A DNA stretch of 64,000 nt from Microcebus murinus (taxonomy: Eukaryota > Chordata > Mammalia > Primates > Cheirogaleidae). The stretch is taken from positions 49,847,501 through 49,911,500 of the forward strand of contig NC_134108.1 of the NCBI RefSeq assembly GCF_040939455.1, written 5' to 3'. Below are positions 28,101-41,155 of the stretch, one piece after another. The notes under the pieces are model-generated. The model saw only the letters and a program-made list of their open reading frames with translations, did no database searches and was not told the DNA's origin. The number at the start of each line of letters is the position of its first letter. Positions within the stretch are counted from its first letter, which is position 1. Made by a program: the position numbers and the translations under genes.

Positions 28101-29017
28101 TCCCTGCTAGTACTTCTTGCTACAGATAATTTCTTACACCAGGGATTTTGCCTTCTGCCCACCTTTTCTGATTCCTCAGTTTTCCCACCTGTCTGGGATT
28201 TCCTCCCATGGGCTCCTCCAAGAATCCCTCCAAAGAACCTGATTCCATTCTGCTTCATCTGTAAGTCCCAGTAACTCCCTAAGTCCAGAGCCATGCATAA
28301 CCAGCCAAAGTCCTGGTGTGTCAAAAAAGGATTTACAAGGCTAGATGGATGGACATAAACACATCACTGAGGAAAGAACACTGAAACAAATGGACTGACT
28401 GGCTCATTACCTTAGAGAACTAAATTTCAAACACAAGGACGTCGCCTATTATATCAGTGTTCTGTTTATGATGTCTCAAGAAAAAAAGTTTTTAAGTAAC
28501 AGAAAAGGTCATGCTGCTTCTGTGAAACTCATATTTTTATTTAAAGGCAGCTATAAGTTTGGAAGCTAATCTTATGTCCCCCTGTTGTTTCCACTGCAGT
28601 GAAACTCAAGTCAAATTTGCAACATAACTCTAGCACCTATAAAGTACTTTATCGTCCCTGACCCTTAGTTTCCTCCTTTAATACTACGTATATTTTTGTA
28701 AGTTGCTATTGCCCAAGAGGGGCATAAGCAAACCTAAGTTTAAAATTAACATCTTTAGGGAAAGCCAGTCATTGCTTTTTTGTAGGCCTGAGTCCATCCA
28801 CGAATGGCAGGTCTCTGTCAGTTTTAGAGGCAATGATAAAGCAAGAAACCTGCTGAGAAAGTAGGATGGGCATGGGGTGGGAGCAGAACTCAGGCATGTG
28901 CTCCTCATCTGTCTCCCGTGTACCCTACAAGGATGCTTAAGGGCAGCAGCCAGAATGACAGACACAGATGCCTGGGGCAAGCACACCCCACCACCCTGTG
29001 GAAGCCTCTAAGCACCC
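24786..29017. other. Intron with (TG)n tract, otherwise nothing recognised
   Basis: No gene recognised. Overlapping small frames at 25262-25772 sit in a modestly GC-richer stretch but share no recognisable protein features. Homopolymer T at about 26119-26133. Confidence 0.4.
25109..25142 (+). repeat. (TG)17 microsatellite
   Basis: Uninterrupted TG dinucleotides, likely polymorphic. Confidence 0.95.
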
Positions 29018-29172
29018 AGCTGATTTTGGACAATATTGAGTGCAATGGGTTTAAAGTGGTTTAGATTTTCACTTGGCTAAAACCTAGGAGGTTACAGACT
29101 GATAGGAAAAGCTATCATTACTGTTATTCTAAGGCACCCTGAATAGCCTCTGAAGCACTCTAATGAGAGGTA
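29018..29172 (+). repeat. Left arm of imperfect inverted repeat
   Basis: Reads GATTTTGGACAATATTGAGT at the outer edge and ends CTCTAATGAGAG. The outer part (to 29102) and the inner part (29132 onward) pair in inverted orientation with the right arm at 29661-29815 with high similarity. The 29 bp at 29103-29131 instead match the right arm in direct orientation, perfectly. Origin unknown; not a repeat family I recognise. Confidence 0.7.
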
Positions 29173-29660
29173 AAAAGCATCTCTAAACTGGAGGAAGGCA
29201 TGGGGCACACCTTGCAGAGACTCCCAGCTGTCTTGGGAAAGATCATAGTCTCATTTGGCTGATGTGCTGAGGAGGTGGCAGAGGGCCCTCCTGGGGAGTG
29301 AAGAGCCAGGGCCTCACCACCGCCTGGGCTCCAAACTCAACAGGGTGCAGCTGGTGCCCAGGAGAAGTGGCTATGAGCTCTGACCAGGTTTGAGATTTTT
29401 GAGGCTTGGGCTGAAGTGCCTTCAGCAGAATCTAAAATCCAGGTGGGAAAGCTCTGCTCCCCAGGAGCTGGGAAAATAAGATGGCAAAGATTCTTTCTGG
29501 CTTGGAGATTTTAGAGACAGCTATGCTTGGTAACAAAGCAAGAGCCAAAACCAGGGATTGGAAACTGAACTTCTCATTTCAAAGGGGGCCAGCTTTATCA
29601 CCTTGTGCAGGCTACCATGTTTCCACTTCATCCTATAAAACAGTAACATTCTGCCTTTTT

Positions 29661-29815
29661 CTTCTCATTAGAGTACTTCTGAGGCTATTCAGAGCTCCTT
29701 AGGAAAAGCTATCATTACTGTTATTCTATTAGTCTACACCTCCTAGGTTTTAGCCAAATGAAAATCTAAACCATTTTAAATACACATTGGACTCAGTATC
29801 ATCCAAAATTGGCAC
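29661..29815 (-). repeat. Right arm of imperfect inverted repeat
   Basis: Reverse-complement partner of 29018-29172. The flanks carry about one mismatch per ten bases. The core 29700-29728 is identical to 29103-29131 in the same orientation, i.e. flipped relative to the arm that carries it. About 490 bp separates the arms. Confidence 0.7.
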
Positions 29816-31352
29816 TGTATCCTAGTAAATGCAAGTTTCCAGATGGCAAGATTCTAGGTGAAATCATCAAAATACTATATAAGAGCCACATATTATTATG
29901 TGCCTTCCACTCATTAATTCACCCAACACTCTGCATGTTAAGGATGAGCCAAGTCATCTCCTTTACAAAAAGCAGACTCAGTATTCTTTCATGGTTACAC
30001 AAACAAACAGCAAAGCCAAAGCTAAAGGAAGGACAACTCCCACCTCCCTGTACCCTGCAATCTATCAAGCGAGGTCTGTGTTTTATCACATTTCTTTTAG
30101 GGTTGCAAAAGTTCTGCAAGGAATTCTTTGATTACTGTAATACTTTTAGCAACAAAAGAAAATGAACAACAACACACTGTATTGTCAGAAATTTCATTAT
30201 CAGAGGTGAAAATAATGAACGAAGGCAGAGATACATGCCAAGATGCACAGCTCAGTAAGACTTCCCTTCCTTCCAGACGAGGTGGATTAGTGCAGTCTCC
30301 CAAGAAATATTGCAACTTTCTGTTTGCATAACCCTATCACTCACTATAATGCAGACCCATCAGAAGCAATTCTATGTCCATCTTTATTCCATGCATTACC
30401 ATACCAGCTGAATGAAAGCAGATAGATGAATAATCATGGCTGTGGCCCAGGGAGCACGTCCTCATGCCCTGTCCCCAAATGATCAAGTCATGTGAGCCCT
30501 ATACATGTACACTTTCCCCTGGCTTTAGGCCTGGGCCTGTACCTGGCCCAGGCTGTAGAAGCCAGCACCACTGCTACCAACCCACTGCTGAGGAACCAGA
30601 ACTTCCAACCCTCTGCGTAACCAACAAAACTCTGTTCACAGGAATTGCATTCAAACAATTTGCTGTACTTTTATTCAACTTTAAAACACACATAGATTAA
30701 CTCACCACAGGATTGAAATCCTGTTTGCCACAAACCTTTCAATGATCAATGTTGAGAATGAAATTTCCTGGTAACATTAAAAGTGACTAGAAGTGGCACT
30801 TTTGCTCTCAGTGCCAAAGCCAAAGAAATTCCTCATTCCAAAGACTGCCAGACTTCTCCAGTGCCTAAAGAGCTTAGCATTATCAATCAGACTCTAATAG
30901 TTACAAAAAGCTGCTTTGGGGGCTTAATTTCCAATAAAAGACGTCCAAATCTACCAAACAGTATTTAATACAAGAGCTGCCCAGCATTAAGTCTGGTGGA
31001 ACTGCAGATTTCTCATGTAGCAAACTGCTACCAATTAAAGCCATTGATCCAGCTTACTGTGCCCACTCCTCTGGCACAGAGTAACTAATTCTTGGAAACA
31101 TTACATGCAGTATAATTCTTTCCCAAAGTCACAACCCTTAAAGTTACAACCACTTAGAATACTCAGGCCCCATCACTCTGGATTATAGGGCTGCCATCAG
31201 GCAGTCATTTTTCAAGGCCTAGAGGTTTATAAAGTAGCATTTTGGGTACTTGAAGAAGCCTCCCATAGGTACATTTCCACAGAATGCCTCTTCACTGGCC
31301 ACAGTGAAACAAAAGGCCTTGTTCCTTCCCTAGATAATGAGGTAATAATAGC
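29816..31352. other. Intron, nothing recognised
   Basis: No confident repeat or gene; small frames only. Confidence 0.4.
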
Positions 31353-31389
31353 GTGCTCACTTCGGCAGCATGTATACTAAAATTGGAAC
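31353..31389 (+). pseudogene. U6 snRNA pseudogene, 5' fragment
   Basis: GTGCTCACTTCGGCAGCATG and the following ACTAAAATTGGAAC match the first 37 nt or so of U6 snRNA with a few substitutions, then similarity stops. The AGGTAAT sequences at 31340-31346 and 31391-31397 look like a short target duplication, though six extra bases lie before the U6 start. Not functional: the U6 catalytic core and 3' end are missing. Confidence 0.85.
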
Positions 31390-32156
31390 AAGGTAATGGT
31401 GTCTGAAGTAAGGAATGTGCCTAGGCAGGTGCAGGCACTTTATAGACACTCTTGAGACAGTCAGTAGATCTTCCTCAGTAAAAATGGTGATGACCAGAGT
31501 CAGTTCACAACTGAGTGGCCTCACTGAGTGGTTTCAGGTAAGCTCCTTTCCATCTCTGATCCTTAATTTCCTTGTTTGGAAAATAAAGCGTCAATTAGAT
31601 GATATCCAAAGCATTAAGTTTTGGAACTCCAGGGTTCCACCATCGATTTAACATTAATTTGCTTCTTGGATTAGACCGTCCCCTAGAAAATCCCTCAGGA
31701 AACAGCCCAGGTGAGATGAACAGGGGGATGCCAGGGACATGAAGCAGAGCTGCTGAGAAGGGGTGTGGATACTGGGAGCACTGGCCGGCAGATGGAAGGC
31801 AGTCACACCGAACAAGTGTTTGAATAACAGACCAAGGGCAAGGACTGGCACTATTTTTTCTGGGTCAGGCTCAGCTTTCCTATCTTTATACATAGCTATC
31901 TACACAAAACAAGACAAAATACTCAAAGACTGCCCTAAAAATTCTCTCCTTAAAAAAAGAAGTAACACCACTGCTTAACATCCTCTGAAGGAGTTACTCG
32001 TCATCTCCATGACAAAAACCTAACCAAAAGGGATTAAGGTAAATGGAATAAATGCATTATCTGACAAGGCTCATTTATTTTCTTTTAGGTCTTTTAGAAT
32101 ATCCCCGTTTACATACAGAAGAACTCACAATTTTTATTCTAAAAAGTCCAGCCCTG
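31390..32156. other. Intron, nothing recognised
   Basis: No confident repeat or gene. Confidence 0.4.
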
Positions 32157-32489
32157 GGCCAGAGCCAGCTTCCATCTGTAATCCTAGCACTTTAGGAGGC
32201 TAAAGTGGGAGGATTCCTTGAGGCCAAGAGTTCAAGACCAGCCTGGGCAATAGTGAGACACCATCTCTACAAAACAAACAAACAAACAAATAACAACAAA
32301 AAAAAAAACCCTAAAAGAATTAGCCAGGTGTGGTGGTGTGCACATGCAGTCCCAACTACTTGGGAGGCTGAGGCAAGAGGATCTCTTGTGCCCAGGAATT
32401 TGATGATGCAGTGAGCCCGGATGATATCACTGCACTCTAGCCTGGGCAACAGCAAGACCCTGTCTCAAAAAAATAAAAATAAAAAATTC
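32157..32489 (+). mobile_element. Alu (AluJ-like)
   Basis: Dimeric Alu: left-arm 'gtaatcctagcactttagga', an expanded (CAAA)n/A-rich linker at 32270-32310, right arm with 'ggtggtgtgcacatgcagtc', and an (AAAAAT)n tail. Confidence 0.88.
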
Positions 32490-34344
32490 CAGCCACTTTT
32501 TAAAAAGTTATTAGTCTGTGACTGAGAAAAGAGATACTTCTGAGTTCTTAACAACTGGATATAAAGATTCCCAGGTGACAACTCTCCTGCTAGAATACGG
32601 GGCTGGGAATCTTAGGCTCCTTAGCCCAACCTTCACCTTTACTTCCACTCAGTCACAAGCTCACTGGGCCTGTGTCCCACATCTGGTAAACAGGATGATC
32701 CCTAGATTTAATCTAAAAGTGGCTGGTAGGTACCTGCTTAAGTGGCTAGTGAATAAATGGCCAATGCCAACCCAACAAAGAGAGTTGATTTCTCCTTTTT
32801 CCTGCATGGGTTAGGAGTGCAGGAGAAGTATCTTGTCCCTATGTGATAGCTAAAACTATTTATATAATAATCCAAAAATAGCTTCCATTGTTTTAAGGGC
32901 TTTTTCTTGGACAGTGTACAGTGTATTATTTTAAAATTTGAGAAAGCTTTATCTTTACCATTTATCTCAGAAAAAAAATGGAAATGCTTTTTATTTTTCA
33001 TGGAGATGAGAAATACCAGAAAACCAAGTGTTTTTTTGAACATGGTCTTGGCAGCAAGCCACAGATCATTTTTTTATGAAAGGGTGATAATGGGGGGAAG
33101 ATGGCCCAGACAGTTTCCTGTATCTTTCCTTTCATTCTTTCAGCCATCAAAAACCAAAGGCTTTGGGAGATTTAGTCAGACAGAATGCCTCTCCCACCTT
33201 GACAAAGAAGAAATGATTCATAATTCTGAATTCCTTGGAAGGCACTACCAAAACACAGATTTTTTTTTTTTTTTTTTTACTATTCCAGAATGACAAAATA
33301 ACTGCTTTCCTCTTTCCATCCAGTATAGGAAGAGCTGCAATGGTTCACTGGCCTCCCCAAGGTGTATCAATGGTTCCAAGATTGAGACTGAAAAGCAAAT
33401 TCAGTTTGCAGTTTAAATTACACAGGGTGCACATTAATGATACCATTTAACCAGGAGTACATATATGTTGGTTGACAACGTTCTCTAAAGAAATTACATA
33501 ATGGCTTAACTCTCCTAAACCCAGCCATCACCGCTAATATTTCATCACAGTCACATAACTACAAAACTCTTGCCTCTGTGGCAAGGCATTTTTACTGGGC
33601 CACCTCCCAGGCTCCTTGGCCCCCATTTGCCAATTCAGTCATCTACCCTGGTCCTTTTCCTCCTGCTTCCACTGTTCAACATGTGCTTGCTGCTATTACC
33701 TTCTTAAAACACCATGCACAATGTCCTGGTCCTGAAAGTGTGAAGCAGATCCAAAGAAAAGAATGAACACTGTCTATACCTAGATGACCGAACCATCAGC
33801 TTCCAAGCACAATGGGGATGGCTCACCAAGTGATGACATACAATTAGGCTGCTTCGACTTCCACAGAAGAGAGGGAGAGGGAGGGGGAGAGAAAAAGCAG
33901 TGATCATAGGAAAGTTTAGATGCAGTTTAGAATAAAAGCATCTTTGTGTCTCATTTCTGAAACTGCAAAAGACAACCTAGGTCATCCTTCTTGAAATATC
34001 ACATCTGCTCTGCAGCCTGGAGAAATAGGCAGTTTAAAGAGTCCCATCCCTAAGAATAATCACACTTCACAACAGTACAAGTTTGAAAGCCTTTTGTGTT
34101 CAATGTGAATGCTTGTCTACAAGGTTCTTTCTATAGGTTCTGAAACAATGATGAGCCAGGTAGAATGCACCTATCCCAATTCTAACAGAAAGATCATGCA
34201 AACTCCCCTCCTTTCTCTTCTTTTAAACCAAAATGGGAAATATGATGGAAAAGAATAGCCCAGCGAGGTCTCAGGCAGTATTATAAAATCAAAATCCTTA
34301 AAAGCTTGGGTAAATTGACTTTGGAGTTTATTTAGTCAAAGTGG
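32490..34344. other. Intron, nothing recognised
   Basis: Contains a T-run at about 33259-33279 and a GGGAGA-rich purine stretch at 33868-33892. No gene recognised. Confidence 0.4.
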
Positions 34345-34515
34345 AGACATACTGATAGAGGTATCCCACCTCTATCACTTACCAATTGTATGGCCTCAGC
34401 CAACTCACTTAACCATTCTGCACCTCAGTTTCCTCATGCATTAAGAGGAAGAGCTAATATGCATAAGGCTCTCAATGGTGTCTGGTACACTGCTAATAAA
34501 CGTTCAATTAACAGT
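34345..34515 (+). mobile_element. MIR
   Basis: MIR core features in order: 'ctatcacttaccaattgtat', 'aactcacttaaccattctg', 'cctcagtttcctcatgcatt', and a tail with 'ctaataaacgttcaatta'. Confidence 0.8.
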
Positions 34516-36490
34516 GGCTTTTAGTGACAGCCATGAAAATGATAGACACACCTAAGGCAATGACTGCACACATCATACCCATTCACACCAACACGGAACA
34601 CTTTTTGCCCCTTTTTGGAGGTGGGGGAGGGGACTAAAAGCTTTCCAGCTTCAATTCTGCAATTCAGCAGCATGTGGAATCTTCTCAAATCCAAAGGTCT
34701 CCGCTATAGCTTCCTAGAGGAAGTTTTCAGAGGCATCAAGCAGATGATGTCCCTCATCACCATCTTCAAAACTGGGCCATAGGAGCCAAGGACTCAGTCC
34801 CTCGGGCTGGGAGCCAAACCTTCTAGACTGCTGCCAGGCAGGCTTTTTCTCATGAGCCTGATTGTTTTTTAAGACACTTTACTTCTCTGTGAATGTATCC
34901 TCAATGCCAGATCCTTTCACGATACACCCCTCTCCTAACCCCTAAAACATGCAAGCATAGGCCCATGCTTTTGAAAAACTTGAGAAGTGCCCCTGACATG
35001 TTTACATATTTCTTGTGTGAGCAGTGGCAGCTTTGGAAAGTGTCCCATTCTCCCAAGCACTTCAATTTCCTACCAGCTGTATCTCACTGACTTCTGATCT
35101 CTTAAAGTCCCCACTACTCTCCTGGAGTCCAATTTTGAATGCTGCCTAAGGTGTTAATGGCACAATATTTAGGACTTTCCTCTAAACTGTGGCCCCAGAC
35201 ATAAGGCCCTCAGTGCAGCTTTCCCTTCCACGTGGACCTTCTGATGTTGTTCCAACACCTAAACCTGCCTTCTTGACCGTTCCCGAGAATTGTGGTGAAT
35301 CTGAGCAGAGTGACTTGCCTCCCCTACCCACTTCCCCGAGAAGCAAGCACCGACCGCCGCCCTTCAGCAGCTCAGCACTCTCAAGCCGTATCTCCTCTCC
35401 CTCTCGGATACAGCTTCATGCAGGAAAAGGGATGTTACTAACAGAACAACTCATCCTGGTGAGGTGGTGTGTTTTTTTTTTTTTAATGTGTCAGATATAA
35501 GGGTGTTTGTGGGCAACATTCTGAAGCAGCTGCTAAGAGGTCCTGAAATGAAATTTCCAGTGCTGGCCAACCTGTTCTTTGCACTATTTATACTCCTGAA
35601 GCCATTGGCAACGTGTGACATGGCTGATCCTGAGGCACTGCTTATCGGACAACAGAATCCAACAATACTGACAGGCAGCAACACTTGTTCACCTGTGGTG
35701 GGAGAGGCCATGTGCCTTCTCGGATCCTGAGCCAGGACGGCTGTCAGCTCCTGGCCACTGCTATGCCTAGGACTTCACCACCGGAGCTGCATCACTCTGC
35801 ACTCACCACACCCACCCTTCTCAGTGATTACACCCAGCACATTCTTATCTGTGCCCCACAGGTCCCCGTCCATCTTGGGATGAGTCAGTGTGACTACTGC
35901 CCTGCCTGATGCTGGTCTTAAAACCAGGAACATTCTCAAAAAACCAAAACAAACATGTAAGGGAGAAAGATCACAAAACAACCAGAATCTAACCTAAACA
36001 CAAGCCCTCTGAACACAACATACACACTAGGACGAACACTTGGTTTCCTCTATACACCTGAGGAGATCCTCTATCATTACTGTCATCCTGGAAGGTTAGC
36101 ACAAAAGAGGGATGGTAAGTTTATGTCTGTGTTTTCAAGTCTTATACAACGACTTGAAACAACACCATCTCGTCTTACGAATTCCTGAAAACTTCAAAAT
36201 AAGTTAACTAGGGTCCAGCAGAGTCTAGAAAAGCAAGTGAGAGTTGGAGACTTTAAAGAAGCAACATGCATTTATACGCAAGAAAGGAGAGGAGGAGATT
36301 CCAGTTAAACATAGTTTGTTAAGTAAAAATGATGCTCTTGTCTTGGACGCCAACTGCACTCTTCAATCCCAACATGACCACGCTCCTTTTCATATGGAGC
36401 TTCCTATGGAGGACAGGGTTGAAATGGGTCCAAAAGTCAATACGAAAATAGGTGATAACTTCCACAGGCAAATCTAATTTCTCTAAGACA
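34516..36490. other. Intron, nothing recognised
   Basis: A slightly GC-richer part at 35180-35460 has a few CpGs. Small frames on both strands overlap, and none has a recognisable domain. T-run at about 35470. Confidence 0.4.
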
Positions 36491-36675
36491 ATGGTTCTCA
36501 ACCCTATCTATACATTATAACCACCTGGAGAGCTTAAAAATATAGAGATGCCCAAGCCCATACCTAGAGATTCTAACCTAACTGCATTAGGATGGGACCT
36601 AGATACTGGTGTTTTGTTTGTTTTTCTAGCTCCCCAGGTGATAGTAAAATGCAGCCAGGGTTGAAAGCCATTGAT
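36491..36675 (+). mobile_element. MER5A-like DNA transposon
   Basis: Starts ATGGTTCTCAACCCTATC and ends near CAGGGTTGAAAGCCATTG, with internal 'accacctggagagctt' and 'gctccccaggtgata'. These are the inverted ends and body of a MER5-type non-autonomous hAT element. Confidence 0.75.
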
Positions 36676-37473
<798 letters not shown>

Positions 37474-38889
37474 TAAAGCCAATTTAGAAGACACAGTTTT
37501 CACTAACAGCATGAGTTACCTTTCCTAATTTAACACATGGTACCCTCACTCATTCAGTACTGGCTGCCACGAATTAACTCAAAGCATTTCCTGATTTTAT
37601 GAGACTATCAGGATAAACCTCTCCCCTCTTTCCCAAAGAACACCTACTAAATGATGCCTACAGTCAAATGCTGAATTTCACCTTAGCAACAGACATGAAA
37701 GCTAAGTGTGATAAAGCCTAAAATATGGCCCAAATCATCTAGCCTTCCAGTCTGAAATAAGGATCTTTCTTGGAAAGGGAGGAGACTAAAGAGGACTGAT
37801 TTAGAGAATTCAGTTCAGCAAAGGACATGCATCTATTCAAACAGGAGGCTGTAAACTTATCTTTACTGGACAGGCTTGGAGATAGAAGTCCTGATCTAGG
37901 CCACTAATTTCAAGAAACAGTATACTAGCTCACCTAGGAAGTTATCTACCAGGAGCTTAAAAGCCCAAGTGTTCTAAAGCAAGCAAACTCACACTGCTAT
38001 CAGCTTGAAGATAACTTTAAAATAATCAGGCCCACGACATATTCATGAGTCAATTCCAGGCTTCTCGGGGTTTTATAAATGATGAACCTGATCTGACATT
38101 CTTCTTCTAAAGAACTTTAGAACACCTGGGCTCAGAGCTTTAATTTTTACTTAAAAAAATTATTTTGCTTAAAATTTTACTAGTCTGTGGGCCACTATTT
38201 ATTTGCATGACAGGTGTATTCATACATGGCAAATTAATGCTGTTAATGGGACTGTACTAAAACATACTAGTAAATAAAGATATGTCCCTTTTCATCTTAC
38301 CAACTGAGCATTTCACTACAAAAAAAATCACCCAATTCACACTGAGATATAAAAGTATGAAGGGTGAGATTAAAATTCCTTGATTTGGAAATGAATGTTG
38401 CTGGGAAGCCCCTGAACAGCTATGTCTAAAGTAAAAACTCTGGAAGAGCTACTGCCGCAGTGAGTTTTAAGTTAGGTAGAATTTTCTTTTAGGAATTTAC
38501 CAATAGGAAAAGTTCAAATGGAGAGATCTAGGGCAAGTGTTTTACTTTATGAAACCATTATGATATTAGAAGAAAATTAAACTACCTCAAGTTTTTTAAA
38601 TATTAAGTAAAATAAAAATTTTTAAAAAGGGAGGTGGATAAGCAGGAGGCTTTAAACATTACTCAGTCCAAGCTTAATATGAAATAGGGGACCAAAGCAG
38701 ATAATTTATGATGACAGAAATATCATTTTTAAAATCAATTATTAGGACACTTCAGGAAAAAAGCAGTTTTGAGATCTGAATTACCTGAATTAATGACTTA
38801 ACTATACACTGGATCTTTTTAATGTACCGGTAGTATCAGTTTTCAAGGAGACATCTAACAAGCTAAATTGTATCTAATTTTATGCCCTC
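37474..38889. other. Intron, nothing recognised
   Basis: AT-rich, no gene or repeat identified. Confidence 0.4.
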
Positions 38890-39090
38890 CTTAAACTTCA
38901 GGTTTATACCGAGAGCCGCCCTTTTCACAGCGTCCGGCAGGCACCGCCGCCCTCCACTGCAAGTGCCTCGAGCTGGCTGCACACCCCCTCCCGGCCCTGG
39001 CCACATTCAGTTATCAGGACGAACCAACCGTCCTGCCGGCGCGCAGTTATCAGAGGCTTTCAGTCTGTCCTCTGGACGTTATCCAGACAC
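38890..39090. promoter_or_regulatory. Isolated CpG-rich patch in the FOXO3 intron
   Basis: About 200 bp with many CpGs (for example CCGAGAGCCG, GCGTCCGGCAGG, CCTGCCGGCGCGC) inside an AT-rich intron. It contains two CAGTTATCAG/GCAGTTATCAG motifs (39005-39016 and 39044-39053), i.e. GATA-type TTATCAG sites, and a further TTATCC. It could be an intronic enhancer or a minor promoter. Retained CpGs suggest it is unmethylated in the germ line. Function is inference. Confidence 0.45.
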
Positions 39091-39654
39091 TACTTAACTA
39101 CCTTTACTGTGAAACTGAGAGTTCTGAAATTTTCTTCCAACACATACAGAACAACATGGGATAATTAATATTCTGCTAGCCACATTTTATCTTAGGACAC
39201 ATAGGTACACATAGGCATTCCTATGGCCAATTAAAACCACCACTTTGTATCTGACCCTTAGTCAGATGTGAAGTCACACACGGCAGTGACTGAACACAAG
39301 TGAGGAGCCCCAAACCAACAGGTTTCTGACAGAATTCTCAAGCCACTCCTACGCCCCCACCAAAGGCCCAGGTACTCACTGATTCTTAAAAGTTATTAGT
39401 TCACGCAAAAATCAAGGGAAGGAGCCTAAATCCTAGGTCACAGTATACTTTCCACCAACACACAAAGACAGGTGTTAGTGACTGAGTCAGCACAACTCTG
39501 AAGATAAGCATTCAAGACATACTCTGAAGGATTAATGTGAGGATTAGTGGCAATATATGTAAAGAATGTGGCATATAATAGAAACTTTTAAAATGGCAGC
39601 TATTTAATTCATTGTTGTAGCCCGCCCAAAGCCCACCCACACTCCAGGAGGCCA
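39091..39654. other. Intron, nothing recognised
   Basis: No confident feature. Confidence 0.4.
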
Positions 39655-39885
39655 TAAAGCATAACAGAAAAGGCAAAAGCTCCAAAGTCAGAGGAACCTG
39701 GGTTCAGATCCCAAGCAAGTTACTTTAACCTCTTCGAACCATTTCCTTGTCTTTAAAATGGAGTTTACATTTAAATGTCTATCTTATAGGATCAGTATTG
39801 GGTGTAAAAAGCCTAGCTGAGAACTTGGCACATAGTAAAGGCTTAATAAAACATAGCTATTATTGTCATTATTGTTACAACTAGG
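39655..39885 (+). mobile_element. MIR
   Basis: 'gaacctgggttcagatccc', 'ttactttaacctcttcgaac', 'ttggcacatagtaaaggctt' and 'aataaaacatagctattatt' in order, a near full-length diverged MIR. Confidence 0.82.
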
Positions 39886-40734
39886 CCTGAAATGTCTTGT
39901 GTAGACTCTTTTTACTGTAAAAGCCAAACTATATCTCTTCTATAACCCTGGCTTCCCTCTCCAAAAGTATCATTCTAAAATACGAGAATAAACGGATGCA
40001 ATTCTGACTCAAATATGTCTGAACATTTCAAGCCAAACACCTGTTAGGTACCTAGCAAATATCGACTGCTGCTACTTCTACGAGGACAATAACGCTATGT
40101 CCTAAGTGTCAACAGAACAGCCGTTTTTTGGACATAAATGTAAGCAGACAGGATGTGAGCCTGAAGCACCAGGTGCATGAGACTGAAAGGCTTGAGCCAA
40201 GCACAGGACAAGCTGAAGGAACTCCAGAGAGAGTGGTGACTAGCCTTACTGCCATCATCCACAGCGATGAACCCAGCATGGCTCCATGACAGGGAAGGGA
40301 AGATCTTTGGCTCCTCTCTCCCCTCAAAGACTGACTCTTCCAGACCGAAGCCCTCAGCCAGACCTCACAGTCTTAGTGTAAACCTGTAAACCTCCAGCCC
40401 ACACGTGACAAGCACAGTCATATCACCAGCTTCACGAAATAGGTCAAGAAAAAGAAATTTAACTGGGGGTGGGGTTATGGGGGGGGCAGGGAAAACATAC
40501 CTCATTCAAAACAAGTGAGAGGGACAAATTCCAGTAGTTCTAACTGGGAAATCAAGGGGACGTCATGCCTCCCATGTGTCCCTCACAGCAGAATTTTAAA
40601 AAAGAAGAAATTCAGGTTACCAGAAAGTAGCTTATGAATATTAACATTTTAATTTGAATCTAAATAAAGGCTTTTTATTTGTCATCTCTATCCACAGCCC
40701 TGCCGGGACCCTGTCTTCCATGCCTAGGCTCCTA
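39886..40734. other. Intron with a G-rich tract
   Basis: No gene recognised; see the G-quadruplex candidate at 40465-40491. Confidence 0.4.
40465..40491 (+). repeat. G-quadruplex candidate
   Basis: Four G-runs (5, 4, 8 and 3 G) with loops T, TTAT and CA. On the FOXO3 RNA strand this is C-rich, so any quadruplex would be on the DNA non-template side of antisense transcription. Confidence 0.6.
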
Positions 40735-41155
40735 TGCTAGTTTCCTAGGGCTGCCATAGCACATGACCATAAATCTAACGCTTTATAACAGTAGAAAACT
40801 ACTCTCTCATAGTTCTGGAGGCTAGAAGCCCAAAATCAAGGTGTTGGCCGAGCCATGCTCGCTCTGAAAGCTCTGGGGGAGGATCTTCTCTTGCCTCTTC
40901 CCAGCTGCTGGTGGCTCCTGGTAATCCTTGGTCCCTCGGCTTCTAACTGCATCACTCCAATCTTTGCCTCCATCTCCACACGGCCTTCTCTGAGTCTCTG
41001 TGTAGCCTCTCCTTGTCTCACACCCACCCTAATCCAGTACTACCTCATCTTAATCTAGCTAATTACTTCTGGAAAGACCTATTTCCAAATAAGGTCACCA
41101 TTCTGAGGTTTGAGGAGGATGTTAATTTTAGGGGGACACTATCCAACCCACTACA
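40735..41155 (+). mobile_element. LTR-type interspersed repeat
   Basis: Runs from TGCTAGTTTCCTAGGGCTGC to CAACCCACTACA, i.e. TG...CA ends. Internal landmarks are 'agttctggaggctagaagcc', 'ctgctggtggctcctggtaa' and 'ttccaaataaggtcacc'. I recognise it as a common mammalian repeat but cannot name the family with confidence. Non-coding. Confidence 0.65.
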
